The position numbers and the translations under genes were made by a program. Below the pieces are notes generated by a model, which was given only the letters and a program-made list of their open reading frames with translations, was not told the DNA's origin and did not search any database. A stretch of DNA of 64,000 bases from an uncultured Clostridium sp. (GTDB lineage Bacteria; Bacillota; Clostridia; Lachnospirales; Lachnospiraceae): positions 40,908 through 104,907 of the forward strand of contig UQBG01000010.1 of the NCBI GenBank assembly GCA_900539185.1. The letters are read 5' to 3'. Below, piece after piece: positions 52,573-61,884 of the stretch (its first letter is position 1; each line of letters opens with the position of its first letter).

Positions 52573-53856
52573 ATGAGTTTCTCGAAAAAAATTCTGGAAT
52601 TTACAACTGCACATAGAGAGTTACTTATGAAAATATTGCCGGTAGGTATGCTTCGTAAAGTTAAAGGAAATATGATTCAAAGAAACCTGCGAAAGGTTTC
52701 GGAGGAAGGGAAACAGGCATTTGAACCCAATACTTATCCGAAAGGCATTACGTTTATAGGAGATGTACGGGCAGAGATAGGATTGGGTCAGAGTGCCAGA
52801 CTGGTAGTAGGTGAGATTGCAAAGTCCTGTGTGCCTTTTACCGTATATCAAGTAGATATGGATGGACATCTGCAGGCAAATGACCATAGTTGTGATGAGG
52901 TTATCAGCCAGACGACACCATATGGGATTAATTTGTTTCATATTAATCCTTATGAACTGGGTGTTTTATATAGTCAGTTGGGAAAAGAAGTTTGGCAGAA
53001 ACGATATAATATAGTGTTTTGGTTGTGGGAACTTCAAGAGTTTCCTGAGGAATGGAAAGCGTGTTTCCCGTTAGTGGATGAAGTATGGACCCCTTCGGAA
53101 TTTACCAGTGCCAGTATTCGAAAGGTGATTGATGTACCTGTGGTTACAATACCGTATGCAGTAAAGGCTCCGATTAATGCAGTTTATGATCGACATTATT
53201 TTCATTTACCGGAAAAACAGATTTTATATCTGGCGATGTATGATTGTAATAGTACGATCGGGCGTAAGAACCCTATGGGGGCAATAGAGGCCTACAAACA
53301 GGCATTTCCATTAGAGACAGATGGAGCTTCGGATCATGGACTGGTACTCAAGATAAATAATGTTCGAGAAGAAGAACTTAGAATTTTGAAGGAAGCCTTA
53401 GTGGGATATGAGAATGTATATTTTATAACAGATACACTAAGTAAGCTGGAAGTAAATAGTTTGATTGCAAGTGTAGATGTGTTTTTGTCATTGCACCGAG
53501 CAGAAGGGTTTGGTTTGGTTATGGCAGAGGCGATGCTGAATGAGACCGTATGTGTGGCAACGGATTGGTCGTCTAATACGGAATTTATGAACGAGGACGT
53601 GGCTTGTATGGTTCCGTGTAAGTTGGTGACAATTGAGCAGGGAGATACACAATACCGAACCGGATATCATTGGGCAGATCCGGATGTTGCTGTGGCTGCC
53701 GAGTATATTAGTAAGTTATATTTGGATAAAGAATATCGATTGAGAAAGGCTGAGTTGGCAAAAAAGTATATCGAAGATAAATTAAGTATGGAACAGGCTA
53801 CTAGGTTGATTAGAGAAAGAGTGGAACACATATATCGTGAAGCTCAAAAACAATGA
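52573..53856 (+). CDS. Glycosyltransferase, GT4-like
   Basis: 427 aa. An N-terminal helical segment of about 50 residues precedes a GT-B fold: GITFIGDVRAEIGLGQSAR (acceptor side), FWLWELQEFPEEW, DEVWTPSEFTSASI, and in the C-terminal half SLHRAEGFGLVMAEAMLNE, the E-x7-E nucleotide-sugar motif. It should add a sugar to a surface glycan precursor in the cytosol; donor unknown. First gene after the cluster promoter. The next gene starts 10 nt after its stop. Confidence 0.85.
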   Translation: MSFSKKILEFTTAHRELLMKILPVGMLRKVKGNMIQRNLRKVSEEGKQAFEPNTYPKGITFIGDVRAEIGLGQSARLVVGEIAKSCVPFTVYQVDMDGHLQANDHSCDEVISQTTPYGINLFHINPYELGVLYSQLGKEVWQKRYNIVFWLWELQEFPEEWKACFPLVDEVWTPSEFTSASIRKVIDVPVVTIPYAVKAPINAVYDRHYFHLPEKQILYLAMYDCNSTIGRKNPMGAIEAYKQAFPLETDGASDHGLVLKINNVREEELRILKEALVGYENVYFITDTLSKLEVNSLIASVDVFLSLHRAEGFGLVMAEAMLNETVCVATDWSSNTEFMNEDVACMVPCKLVTIEQGDTQYRTGYHWADPDVAVAAEYISKLYLDKEYRLRKAELAKKYIEDKLSMEQATRLIRERVEHIYREAQKQ

Positions 53857-53866
53857 GGTGAAGATA

Positions 53867-55096
53867 GTGAAGAAGATAGGATTTGTGACACCATGGTATG
53901 GTGAAAAAATTCCGGGCGGCGCAGAAATGGCTACGAGAAACTTAGCAGAACAATTAGTGAAGCGGGAATTAGATATAGAAATACTTACCACTTGTGTAAA
54001 GGAATTTATGGCCGATTGGAATGTAAACTATCACACACCGGGAGTTAGTATATATAATGGAATAACGATTCGGAGGTTTCCGGTAAGAAAAAGGGATGAG
54101 GAAGCATTTGCACGAGTAAATGAGAAACTAATGAGAGGAATGCTGATATCCAGAGAGGAAGAGCAGACGTTTATTAGTGAAATGATTAATAGCCCGCAAC
54201 TTTATCAGTATATAAAAGAACATAAGGATGAGTATGATTTATTTATATACATTCCATATATGTTTGGAACCACATATTATGGAATTAAGGAGTGTCCGGA
54301 AAAGGCAGTTATGATACCTTGTTTTCATGATGAGGCATATCTGTATATGGATATATTCCGAGAATTGTTTTCGCAGGTAGCGGGGATGGCGTTTAATGCA
54401 GAGCCGGAATATGAACTGGCAAAAAAGGTCTATGATCTTTCCGGAGTTGTTACTACGGTTCCCGGATTGGGAATGAATACAGATATAGTAGGAAATGCAA
54501 GTGAATTCCGAAAAAAATACGATATACAAGATCCATATATATTATATGCCGGACGCAAGGATAAAGGTAAAAATATATATAAGCTTTTGCAATATTTTGC
54601 AGAATACAGAAAGAGACGGAATACAAAACTCAAACTGGTTTTGATCGGTGGAGGAGAAGTAGAAATACCGAAGGAGATAGAGAAATATACAATAGACTTA
54701 GGGTATGTAGATGCACAGGATAAATATAATGCATGTGCAGCGGCAGAGCTGATGTGTCAACCGTCAAAGCATGAGAGCTTTTCTCTGGTTATTATGGAAA
54801 GCTGGTTGTGCGGCCGGCCGGTTTTGGTTCATGAAAAATGTGAGGTGACGAGACATTTTGCGGAAACCTCTAATGGAGGATTGTGGTTCCGAGATTACTT
54901 TGACTTTGAGGGGTGTGTAGATTATATATTGGAACATCCGGATAAGGCAGCTCAGATGGGACGACAGGGAAGAGAATTTGTGTTGAATAATTTTACATGG
55001 GATGAAGTAATTCGAAAGTATATGGAATTGTTTGAACAGGTAATTAAAGCAAATGAGGATGCTTTGGCTTGCGAAAACGAAGGGAATAATTTATAA
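53867..55096 (+). CDS. Glycosyltransferase, GT4-like
   Basis: 409 aa from GTG 53867, which has AGGTGA just upstream; an in-frame ATG at 53837 lies inside the previous gene and has no site. The GT-B hallmarks are FVTPWYGEKIPGGAEMATRNLA, ILYAGRKDKGKNIYKLLQYF and CQPSKHESFSLVIMESWLCGRPVLV shortened around the ExxxxxxxE pair. Sequence differs clearly from the GT at 52573. It should act in the same glycan pathway. Confidence 0.87.
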   Translation: MKKIGFVTPWYGEKIPGGAEMATRNLAEQLVKRELDIEILTTCVKEFMADWNVNYHTPGVSIYNGITIRRFPVRKRDEEAFARVNEKLMRGMLISREEEQTFISEMINSPQLYQYIKEHKDEYDLFIYIPYMFGTTYYGIKECPEKAVMIPCFHDEAYLYMDIFRELFSQVAGMAFNAEPEYELAKKVYDLSGVVTTVPGLGMNTDIVGNASEFRKKYDIQDPYILYAGRKDKGKNIYKLLQYFAEYRKRRNTKLKLVLIGGGEVEIPKEIEKYTIDLGYVDAQDKYNACAAAELMCQPSKHESFSLVIMESWLCGRPVLVHEKCEVTRHFAETSNGGLWFRDYFDFEGCVDYILEHPDKAAQMGRQGREFVLNNFTWDEVIRKYMELFEQVIKANEDALACENEGNNL

Positions 55097-55159
55097 TACT
55101 ATGCGATGCTACGTCAGGAATATAATCTGAAAGAAAGTAATGAAAGGTAAATAAATTAG

Positions 55160-55936
55160 ATGAAATCATTAAAAGAATTGTATGCATATAGGCAAATGAT
55201 TGTTGGACTTGTGAGAATGGATTTGAGGGGGAGATATAAAGGCTCGGTATTAGGCTTTTTATGGACGTTTATTAATCCGTTGTTACAGTTGCTGGTATAT
55301 ACTCTTGTGTTTTCAATCATTATGAAAAGTGGTATAGAGAAATATTATGTATATCTTTTTGTATGTTTGGTACCATGGCTGTTTTTTTCCAGCTCTGTTA
55401 CAGAAGGGGCAACTTGTATAACCAGATATAAAGAGATGGTTTCAAAGATATATTTTCCGAGAGAAGTGTTGCCGATATCGGTAGTTACGAGCGGATTTGT
55501 AAATATGCTATTCTGTTTCATTGTTATATTTGCAGTATTGCTAATATCCGGGTTCGGAATTAATCCGGTAGCTGTTTTATATTTGCCGATTATTATGATA
55601 GTAGAATATATACTATCGTTAGGCTTTGCGATGATTACGGCCGGATTAACAGTATATTTTCGTGATTTGGCATATATACTTGGCATTATTACAATGGCCT
55701 GGATGTATGTGACACCGATATTCTATTCAGTAGACATGGTGCCTGAAAAGTTCCAATGGGCAATAAAAGTAAACCCTATGACTTCTGTAATAGAAGCATA
55801 TCGGGAGATACTTTATTACAAGCAGATACCGGATTTATCCAATTTGGGTCTGGCACTGGGAATTGGAGTGCTGATCTTGGTTATTGGAATCTTTGTTTTT
55901 CATAGATTACAAAAAGGATTTGCGGAAGAAATGTAA
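55160..55936 (+). CDS. ABC-2 type polysaccharide exporter, permease
   Basis: 258 aa with six predicted membrane segments. LVRMDLRGRYKGSVLGFLW and WTFINPLLQLLVYTLVFS at the N-terminus, the central ISVVTSGFVNMLFCF, and the ending FVFHRLQKGFAEEM are typical of Wzm/TagG/RfbA permeases. It exports lipid-linked glycan or teichoic-type polymer with the ATPase encoded 9 nt downstream. Confidence 0.92.
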   Translation: MKSLKELYAYRQMIVGLVRMDLRGRYKGSVLGFLWTFINPLLQLLVYTLVFSIIMKSGIEKYYVYLFVCLVPWLFFSSSVTEGATCITRYKEMVSKIYFPREVLPISVVTSGFVNMLFCFIVIFAVLLISGFGINPVAVLYLPIIMIVEYILSLGFAMITAGLTVYFRDLAYILGIITMAWMYVTPIFYSVDMVPEKFQWAIKVNPMTSVIEAYREILYYKQIPDLSNLGLALGIGVLILVIGIFVFHRLQKGFAEEM

Positions 55937-55945
55937 GGAGACGTT

Positions 55946-57247
55946 ATGAATACAGAGTATGCAATAGAAGTTAATCACGTAAGTAAGAGTTTTAAAGTAT
56001 ATTTGGATAAAGGAAATCAATTAAAGGAAAAGATATTATTCCATAAGCGAAATCAACATGAAAACAGGACTGTATTAAAAGATATTAGTTTTAAAGTAAA
56101 AAAAGGGGAAGGTATAGGACTGGTTGGACACAATGGATGCGGAAAGAGTACAATGCTTAAACTCTTAACTAAAATTATGTATCCGGACAGTGGAGATATC
56201 ACTATGCACGGAAGAGTGGCAGCTTTGATTGAGCTGGGAGCCGGCTTTCATCCGGATATGAGTGGAAGAGAAAATATCTATACAAATGCAGCAATTTTCG
56301 GATTGACGCGTAAAGAGATAGATGAGAAGCTGGACGATATTATTGCATTTTCGGAATTAGAGGATTATATTGACAATCCGGTTCGAACCTATTCGTCCGG
56401 TATGTATATGCGATTGGCATTTTCTGTGGCGATTAATATTGATGCAGATATTCTGTTGATTGATGAAATATTGGCAGTAGGCGATGCGGCATTTCAGGCA
56501 AAATGTTTTAATCGATTAAAGGAAATCAAAGCGAGTGGGACAACTATAGTTATAGTGTCTCATGCATTGGCACAAATCGAAGAGATATGCGAAAGATCTA
56601 TATGGATACATGAGGGATTGATAAAAGAACAAGGGGAACCTAAAGAGGTTCATAAAAAATATTTGGAATATGTAAATCAATATAGACAGGATGTGGCGGC
56701 AAAAGAGCTACAGAGGCAAAAGGCAAAAGAACAGCAGGAACTTAAAAAGCAACAGGAAGAAGAGAAGAAAAAGGCCGAAGAGGAGATTAAAAAGATAGAG
56801 GAAGCACGAAAAGGAGATAATACAATTGTGATTCAGGAAGTCACAATGTATAATGGGAAGGGAATTGCCCAAACCATCATTGAGACGGGGGATAGTGTTA
56901 AAGTTGAGATAAAATATAGGGTTAATAAACCTGAAAAAGATGTTGCGTTTGCATTAGGAATATTGAGGATTGATGGGACATTGTGTTATTCTACAAATAC
57001 TATTACTGAGGCAGTAAACTTACCGGATATTTGTCATGATGGCAGAATTCTATTTGATATAAAAGAATTGGAATTATTGCCTGGTGGTTATAGTATAGAT
57101 GTTGCATTAATGCATAAAAATCAAGAAGTAATATGTTATAAGAGTCAAGCGTACAAATTTGAAATGATTTCAAACATAGGAGACGCTGGCGTAGCAAGAA
57201 TTGAGCATACTTGGCAATTAGAGGAGGGAGTAAACAATAATGATTAG
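55946..57247 (+). CDS. ABC polysaccharide exporter ATPase with Wzt-type C-terminal domain
   Basis: 433 aa. Walker A GHNGCGKST, signature YSSGMYMRLAF, Walker B ILLIDEILAVGD. A highly charged Lys/Glu coiled coil (KAKEQQELKKQQEEEKKK) at ~255-288 links to a C-terminal beta-sandwich (~295-425) like the carbohydrate-binding domain of Wzt, which reads the glycan's terminal residue in some O-antigen systems. The long charged linker is unusual. It overlaps the DUF4214 protein gene by 8 nt. Confidence 0.9.
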   Translation: MNTEYAIEVNHVSKSFKVYLDKGNQLKEKILFHKRNQHENRTVLKDISFKVKKGEGIGLVGHNGCGKSTMLKLLTKIMYPDSGDITMHGRVAALIELGAGFHPDMSGRENIYTNAAIFGLTRKEIDEKLDDIIAFSELEDYIDNPVRTYSSGMYMRLAFSVAINIDADILLIDEILAVGDAAFQAKCFNRLKEIKASGTTIVIVSHALAQIEEICERSIWIHEGLIKEQGEPKEVHKKYLEYVNQYRQDVAAKELQRQKAKEQQELKKQQEEEKKKAEEEIKKIEEARKGDNTIVIQEVTMYNGKGIAQTIIETGDSVKVEIKYRVNKPEKDVAFALGILRIDGTLCYSTNTITEAVNLPDICHDGRILFDIKELELLPGGYSIDVALMHKNQEVICYKSQAYKFEMISNIGDAGVARIEHTWQLEEGVNNND

Positions 57248-58025
57248 CAGAGAACAGAGGATAGAATATCCAATGTTAAAGGAAGGTTATATAGAAGAAG
57301 TTTTTAACAAGGGAATAAAGGTGACAACCGAATACAATATACTTGATAATGATGGAGAGGCTTTTATTAAAGATTGTTATAACTTCTTTTTTCAAAGGGA
57401 GGTTGAAACTGCAGGATTAGAGGCAAATAGAGCATTGATGGAAGCAGGAATGTCAAAGGAAGGAATGCTTTATTACTTTTATATATCTGAGGAATTTCAA
57501 CATAGATTTGAATTGAAAAATTTGAAGTTTTATAAAAGAGAATATTTGAAATTCTATTGGGATGTCAACAATATATTATCATATGATGGTTGGAAATTTG
57601 TAGAAAAATGTTTTGAGGAAATCCTGAATAGAAAACCTAAACAAGGAGAATTAAACCAATATATAAAATTGTTATGTGAGGGAATGCCTAAGGAGGGTAT
57701 CATATATTTGTTTGCAACTTCAGAGGAGGGGAAGAATGCAAAAGCAATAGCTCGTGTGCAGGAGTATCAGAAGATATATGAAGACTATATAGAATATATT
57801 TGTAATTCCGGTATTAAAAATAGAATTAAAAATATTATTGAGAGAATGACTGGAACACGAAAAAATAGTGAAGAAATTAAGTTCCTATTCATGATGAATC
57901 AAATGCAAATAGATAAACTAAGTGAAGAACTTGAATGTCTTGATGAAAAGATTCAAATGTATACAGAGGGTATTAACGACGGAATACGAGAGTTATATAG
58001 GCAAATGGGGGAAATGAATGGGTAG
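57240..58025 (+). CDS. Cytoplasmic DUF4214-like protein
   Basis: 261 aa, no signal peptide. Two DUF4214-like units are visible: ~38-90 (FIKDCYNFFFQREVETAGL, then SEEFQHRF) and ~110-165 (FVEKCFEEILNRKPKQGEL). They follow the pattern F-x2-x-Y-x4-l-x-R-x3-x-x-G-L of the secreted copies. The C-terminus is a charged coiled coil (~220-258). It is translated from a start inside the Wzt-like gene (8-nt overlap) and overlaps the next gene by 8 nt, so it is a tightly coupled part of the export/synthesis operon. AT-rich. Function unknown. Confidence 0.75.
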   Translation: MISREQRIEYPMLKEGYIEEVFNKGIKVTTEYNILDNDGEAFIKDCYNFFFQREVETAGLEANRALMEAGMSKEGMLYYFYISEEFQHRFELKNLKFYKREYLKFYWDVNNILSYDGWKFVEKCFEEILNRKPKQGELNQYIKLLCEGMPKEGIIYLFATSEEGKNAKAIARVQEYQKIYEDYIEYICNSGIKNRIKNIIERMTGTRKNSEEIKFLFMMNQMQIDKLSEELECLDEKIQMYTEGINDGIRELYRQMGEMNG

Positions 58026-58668
58026 AAAGAAAGTTGTGGTGATAGGAGCTGGGGGACACGCACGGAGTGTAATAGATATTCTTATGGAAAATGAAGAATA
58101 CGAGGTGGTAGGGTGCCTTGACCCTATCTATTCGCCGCAAAAAGAAATAATGTGTATGAATGGTGTGCCAGTTGTGGGTACAGATGAAGATATGGGAAAG
58201 TTTTTGAAATTAGGATATGATTACATATTTGTTGCAATTGGCAACCCTAATATAAGAAAAAAACTATACGAAAAATCAATCGAGATAGGGTATACACCAA
58301 TAAATGTAATTAGTCAATATGCAAGGGTGTCGAGATATGCTAAAATAGGAATGGGAAATTGCATTATGGCTGGAGCAATAGTTAATGTAAATTGTAGAAT
58401 AGGTAATGGGTGTATTATTAATACAAATGCATCAGTGGATCATGATTGCCAATTAGGTGATTATGTTCATGTAGCTCCAGGGGTAGCTATATCAGGATCA
58501 AGTCAACTTGGTGATGGAGTGCATATAGGAACAAATGCAGCGGTTATAGATGGTATAACAATTGGTGCTTGGTCCTATGTGGGTGCAGGAGCAGCAGTTG
58601 TTGGAGATATACCCGAACATAAAATGGTGTATGGAGTTCCAGCAAGGGTCATACGAGATTATAATTAA
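58018..58668 (+). CDS. NeuD/PglD-like sugar acyltransferase
   Basis: 216 aa. An N-terminal Rossmann-like part (VVIGAGGHARSVIDIL) is followed by a left-handed beta-helix of hexapeptide repeats (NCIMAGAIVNVNCRIGNGCI, INTNASVDHDCQLGDYVHV) with the catalytic His in SVDHDCQLG. The family acetylates the 4-amino group of UDP-4-amino sugars (PglD) or sialic acid (NeuD). The aminotransferase encoded next fits the PglD reading. It overlaps the DUF4214 gene by 8 nt. Confidence 0.9.
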   Translation: MGRKKVVVIGAGGHARSVIDILMENEEYEVVGCLDPIYSPQKEIMCMNGVPVVGTDEDMGKFLKLGYDYIFVAIGNPNIRKKLYEKSIEIGYTPINVISQYARVSRYAKIGMGNCIMAGAIVNVNCRIGNGCIINTNASVDHDCQLGDYVHVAPGVAISGSSQLGDGVHIGTNAAVIDGITIGAWSYVGAGAAVVGDIPEHKMVYGVPARVIRDYN

Positions 58669-58689
58669 AAAGCAAAGGAGAATATAAGA

Positions 58690-59799
58690 ATGGAAAAGTT
58701 TATACCAGTAGCAGTACCAAATTTTATTGGAAATGAGAAGAAATATGTAGATGACTGTATTGATACTACATGGATATCTTCCGTAGGTAAATATGTGACA
58801 GAGTTTGAATCATCATTTGCAGACTATATGAATGTGAGTGATGCGATTGCATGTTGCAATGGAACAGTGGCACTTCATGTTCCACTGTTGGCATTAGGAT
58901 TACAACCGGGTGATGAAGTGATTTTGCCGTCCTTAACTTATATAGCCACAGCGAACTGTGTTAAATATTGTGGCGCGACTCCGGTGTTTGCGGATTGTCT
59001 GCCGGATACATGGAATATTGATCCTGCGGATATTGAGCGAAAGATAACACCAAAGACGAAGGGGATAATGCCGGTACATTTGTATGGAAATCCTTGTGAT
59101 ATGGATGCAATTATGGCTATAGCAAAAAAGCATAATTTATTTGTGCTGGAGGATGCTGCGGAATGTCATGGCGCATTATATAACGGTAAAAAGGTAGGTA
59201 GCATAGGAGATGCAGCTGCATTTAGCTTCTTTGGAAATAAGATTATTACAACCGGTGAAGGCGGAATGATAATAACAAATAACAAGGAACTGGCAGATCA
59301 TATGAGAATCCTTAAAGGACAAGGACAGGATCCAAATCGGAGATATTGGTTTATAGAGGTAGGATATAATTATCGAATGACAAACGTGGCTGCGGCAATT
59401 GGTTTGGCTCAGTTAGAAAAGATTGATACACATATCGCAAATCGTAAAAAAGTAGCATCGTGGTACATGGAAGAGTTGGAAGATGCAAAAGATTATATAC
59501 AGTTTCAAAAGGTGACAGATAATGCAGAAAGTGTATGGTGGATGTTCTCTGTTTTGTTAAAAGAAAAGGTGAAACATACAAGAGATGAAGTAATGGCTAT
59601 GTTAAAGGAAGATGGAATAGAGACAAGACCGTTGTTTTATCCAATGCATGAAATGCCTGTATATAAGGATGATAATGCAAATTGTCCGGTATGTGAAAGA
59701 GTCGCAGCAAGGGGAATGAATTTGCCAACGCATGCATTGCTGACAAGAGAGGATGTTACGTATATTTGTAATAAGTTGAAAGAACATATTATGGGGTAG
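58690..59799 (+). CDS. DegT/DnrJ/EryC1/StrS sugar aminotransferase (PglE/PseC-like)
   Basis: 369 aa PLP enzyme that adds an amino group to a nucleotide-linked keto-sugar. ISSVGKYVTEFESSFA, CCNGTVALHV, LEDAAECHGALYNGK, the PLP lysine K184 in SFFGNKIITTGEGG and YNYRMTNVAAAIGLAQ are classic. With the PglD-like enzyme upstream it could make an N-acetylated 4-amino sugar; the 4,6-dehydratase needed to supply the keto-sugar is not in the window. Confidence 0.92.
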   Translation: MEKFIPVAVPNFIGNEKKYVDDCIDTTWISSVGKYVTEFESSFADYMNVSDAIACCNGTVALHVPLLALGLQPGDEVILPSLTYIATANCVKYCGATPVFADCLPDTWNIDPADIERKITPKTKGIMPVHLYGNPCDMDAIMAIAKKHNLFVLEDAAECHGALYNGKKVGSIGDAAAFSFFGNKIITTGEGGMIITNNKELADHMRILKGQGQDPNRRYWFIEVGYNYRMTNVAAAIGLAQLEKIDTHIANRKKVASWYMEELEDAKDYIQFQKVTDNAESVWWMFSVLLKEKVKHTRDEVMAMLKEDGIETRPLFYPMHEMPVYKDDNANCPVCERVAARGMNLPTHALLTREDVTYICNKLKEHIMG

Positions 59800-59803
59800 A
59801 AGT

Positions 59804-60841
59804 ATGAAGATAATAATTGCCAGTACGATTGTGCCATTTATAAATGGAGGAGGAACATTTATTGTTGATTGGTTGGAACAAAAATTGAAGGAATATGGAC
59901 ACGAGGCACAGGCAATACGTATTCCATATTCATCAAATTATAATTGGCTGTTGACGCAGGATTTAGGATTACGTATGTATCATTTAGAGGATGCGTGCGA
60001 TCGATTAATAACTATAAGAATGCCGGCGTATTTGATTAAACATCCGAATAAATACTTATGGTTTATTCATCATTATCGTGAGTTTTATGATTTATGGGAT
60101 ACTGAATATAATGCTATGCCTGATAATGTACGGACATATTCAATAAGGGAATATGTGAAGAGATCAGACGAATTGGCATTCAAAGAAGCAAAAAAAATAT
60201 ATACAAATTCCAAGGTGGTGTCTGATCGCTTGGATAGGTATAATCATGTAGACTCAGAGGTGGTATATCCACCACTGTTATGTGATGAACAATTTTTTTG
60301 TGAAGAATATGGTGAATATATATATTATTCTAGTAGAATATGTGGGCATAAAAGACAGTTGCTGGCAATAGAGGCAATGAAGTATACAAAAACACCCGTT
60401 AAGTTGGTAATAACTGGTAAAACTGAGAATGACCTAATTGCAAAAGAAATTAGAAAGATTATATCAGAAAATGATTTGTATAAGAAAGTAATCGTAGAAG
60501 ATAGATGGATTGAAGAAAATGAGAAAGTGGCATATTTAAGTAAGTGTTTGGCTGCAATCTATATACCATATGATGAAGATAGTTATGGATACCCTTCTTT
60601 GGAAGCTCATCATAGTGAAAAAGCAGTTATATCTTGTAGTGATAGTGGTGGAACAAGTGAATTAATTGTAAATGGATATAATGGTTATATTACAGAACCT
60701 GATCCAATGCAATTGGCTGAGATATTTGATCACTTATATGAAAACCGAAAATTAGCTGAACAGATGGGACGAAATGGTAAAGAACGATTAAATGAACTGA
60801 ATATATCATGGGATTATGTGATTAGGAGGTTTACAGAGTGA
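59804..60841 (+). CDS. Glycosyltransferase, GT4-like (tandem copy A)
   Basis: 345 aa. STIVPFINGGGTFIVDWLEQ at the N-terminus, IKHPNKYLWFIHHYREFYD, and the C-terminal IYIPYDEDSYGYPSLEAHHS with the donor-site acid pair. Close relative of the next gene: both share the NxxVPF-xxGG start, the HPNKxLWxxHxxRxxYD block and the PYDEDSYGY motif. The last codons contain the ribosome site (AGGAGG) for copy B and the stop overlaps its GTG. Donor unknown. Confidence 0.87.
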   Translation: MKIIIASTIVPFINGGGTFIVDWLEQKLKEYGHEAQAIRIPYSSNYNWLLTQDLGLRMYHLEDACDRLITIRMPAYLIKHPNKYLWFIHHYREFYDLWDTEYNAMPDNVRTYSIREYVKRSDELAFKEAKKIYTNSKVVSDRLDRYNHVDSEVVYPPLLCDEQFFCEEYGEYIYYSSRICGHKRQLLAIEAMKYTKTPVKLVITGKTENDLIAKEIRKIISENDLYKKVIVEDRWIEENEKVAYLSKCLAAIYIPYDEDSYGYPSLEAHHSEKAVISCSDSGGTSELIVNGYNGYITEPDPMQLAEIFDHLYENRKLAEQMGRNGKERLNELNISWDYVIRRFTE

Positions 60842-61884
60842 AAATTGCAATTGTTAATAATATGGTGCCATTTTTATATGGTGGAGCTGAATTCTTGGCA
60901 GATAGTCTGAATTCTAAATTTAAAGAGTATGGATATGATTCACAAGTGATTACATATCCATTTTCTTGGACGCCAAAACAAAACATACTTGATTCAATAT
61001 TGGCGGTAAGGCTGAGTGTGCTAGAAAATGTTGATCAGGTAGTAGCACTGAAATTTCCGGCATATTATATTGAACATCCGAATAAAAAATTGTGGCTATT
61101 GCATCAGTTTAGACAAGCATATGATTTGCATGGTACAGAGTATGGTATGTTTGATGATAGTAATCAGGAAGATAGAGCAATTCGTCAGAGCATTATTAAT
61201 ATGGATAATATGGTGTTGCGCCCATTGGAAGGGAGAATATTTACAAATTCACATGTTGTAAGCGAACGCTTAAAGAAAAATAATGGAATTGATTCAGAGA
61301 TATTATATCCGCCATTAATGGATGCCTCCATATATAAGATAACAAATAAATATGAGGATTATATTTTTTATCCTAGTAGAGTTAACCATTCTAAACGACA
61401 ATATTTAGCGGTGGAAGCTATGAGATATACAAAGAGTAAAGTGAAACTGATATTAGCGGGTAAGGGGGATGCACCATCTGACGAGGCAGCTATTTTTGAG
61501 TTAATAGAAAAATATGACCTTCAGGACAAAGTGACATATATTAATAGATTTATAACAGAGCAGGAAAAGGTAAATTTATTCGAATCAGCATTAGCAGGAA
61601 TCTATATACCATATGATGAAGACAGTTATGGCTATGTTACATTAGAGGGATTTCAAGCAGGAAAAGCTATTATTTCCTGTAATGATGCGGGCGGAACCGA
61701 TGTAGTGGTAAAGGATGGAATAACAGGTTATATGACCACACCTTCACCGGAAGACTTAGCTCGTGCAATGGATAAAGCATATAATCAACGCCAAAAGACG
61801 ATAGAAATGGGTATGAATGGATTGCCTTTATTAGAAGAATTGGGAATTACTTGGGACAATGTGATAAGGAGGTTGACAGAGTGA
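60838..61884 (+). CDS. Glycosyltransferase, GT4-like (tandem copy B)
   Basis: 348 aa from GTG 60838, overlapping copy A by 4 nt (GTGA). NNMVPFLYGGAEFLADSLN, IEHPNKKLWLLHQFRQAYD, IYIPYDEDSYGYVTLEGF and the ending WDNVIRRLTE parallel copy A. Tandem duplication with divergence is the simplest origin. The 3' end again supplies AGGAGG and a GTGA overlap for the following gene, so the junction itself is duplicated. Confidence 0.87.
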   Translation: MKIAIVNNMVPFLYGGAEFLADSLNSKFKEYGYDSQVITYPFSWTPKQNILDSILAVRLSVLENVDQVVALKFPAYYIEHPNKKLWLLHQFRQAYDLHGTEYGMFDDSNQEDRAIRQSIINMDNMVLRPLEGRIFTNSHVVSERLKKNNGIDSEILYPPLMDASIYKITNKYEDYIFYPSRVNHSKRQYLAVEAMRYTKSKVKLILAGKGDAPSDEAAIFELIEKYDLQDKVTYINRFITEQEKVNLFESALAGIYIPYDEDSYGYVTLEGFQAGKAIISCNDAGGTDVVVKDGITGYMTTPSPEDLARAMDKAYNQRQKTIEMGMNGLPLLEELGITWDNVIRRLTE

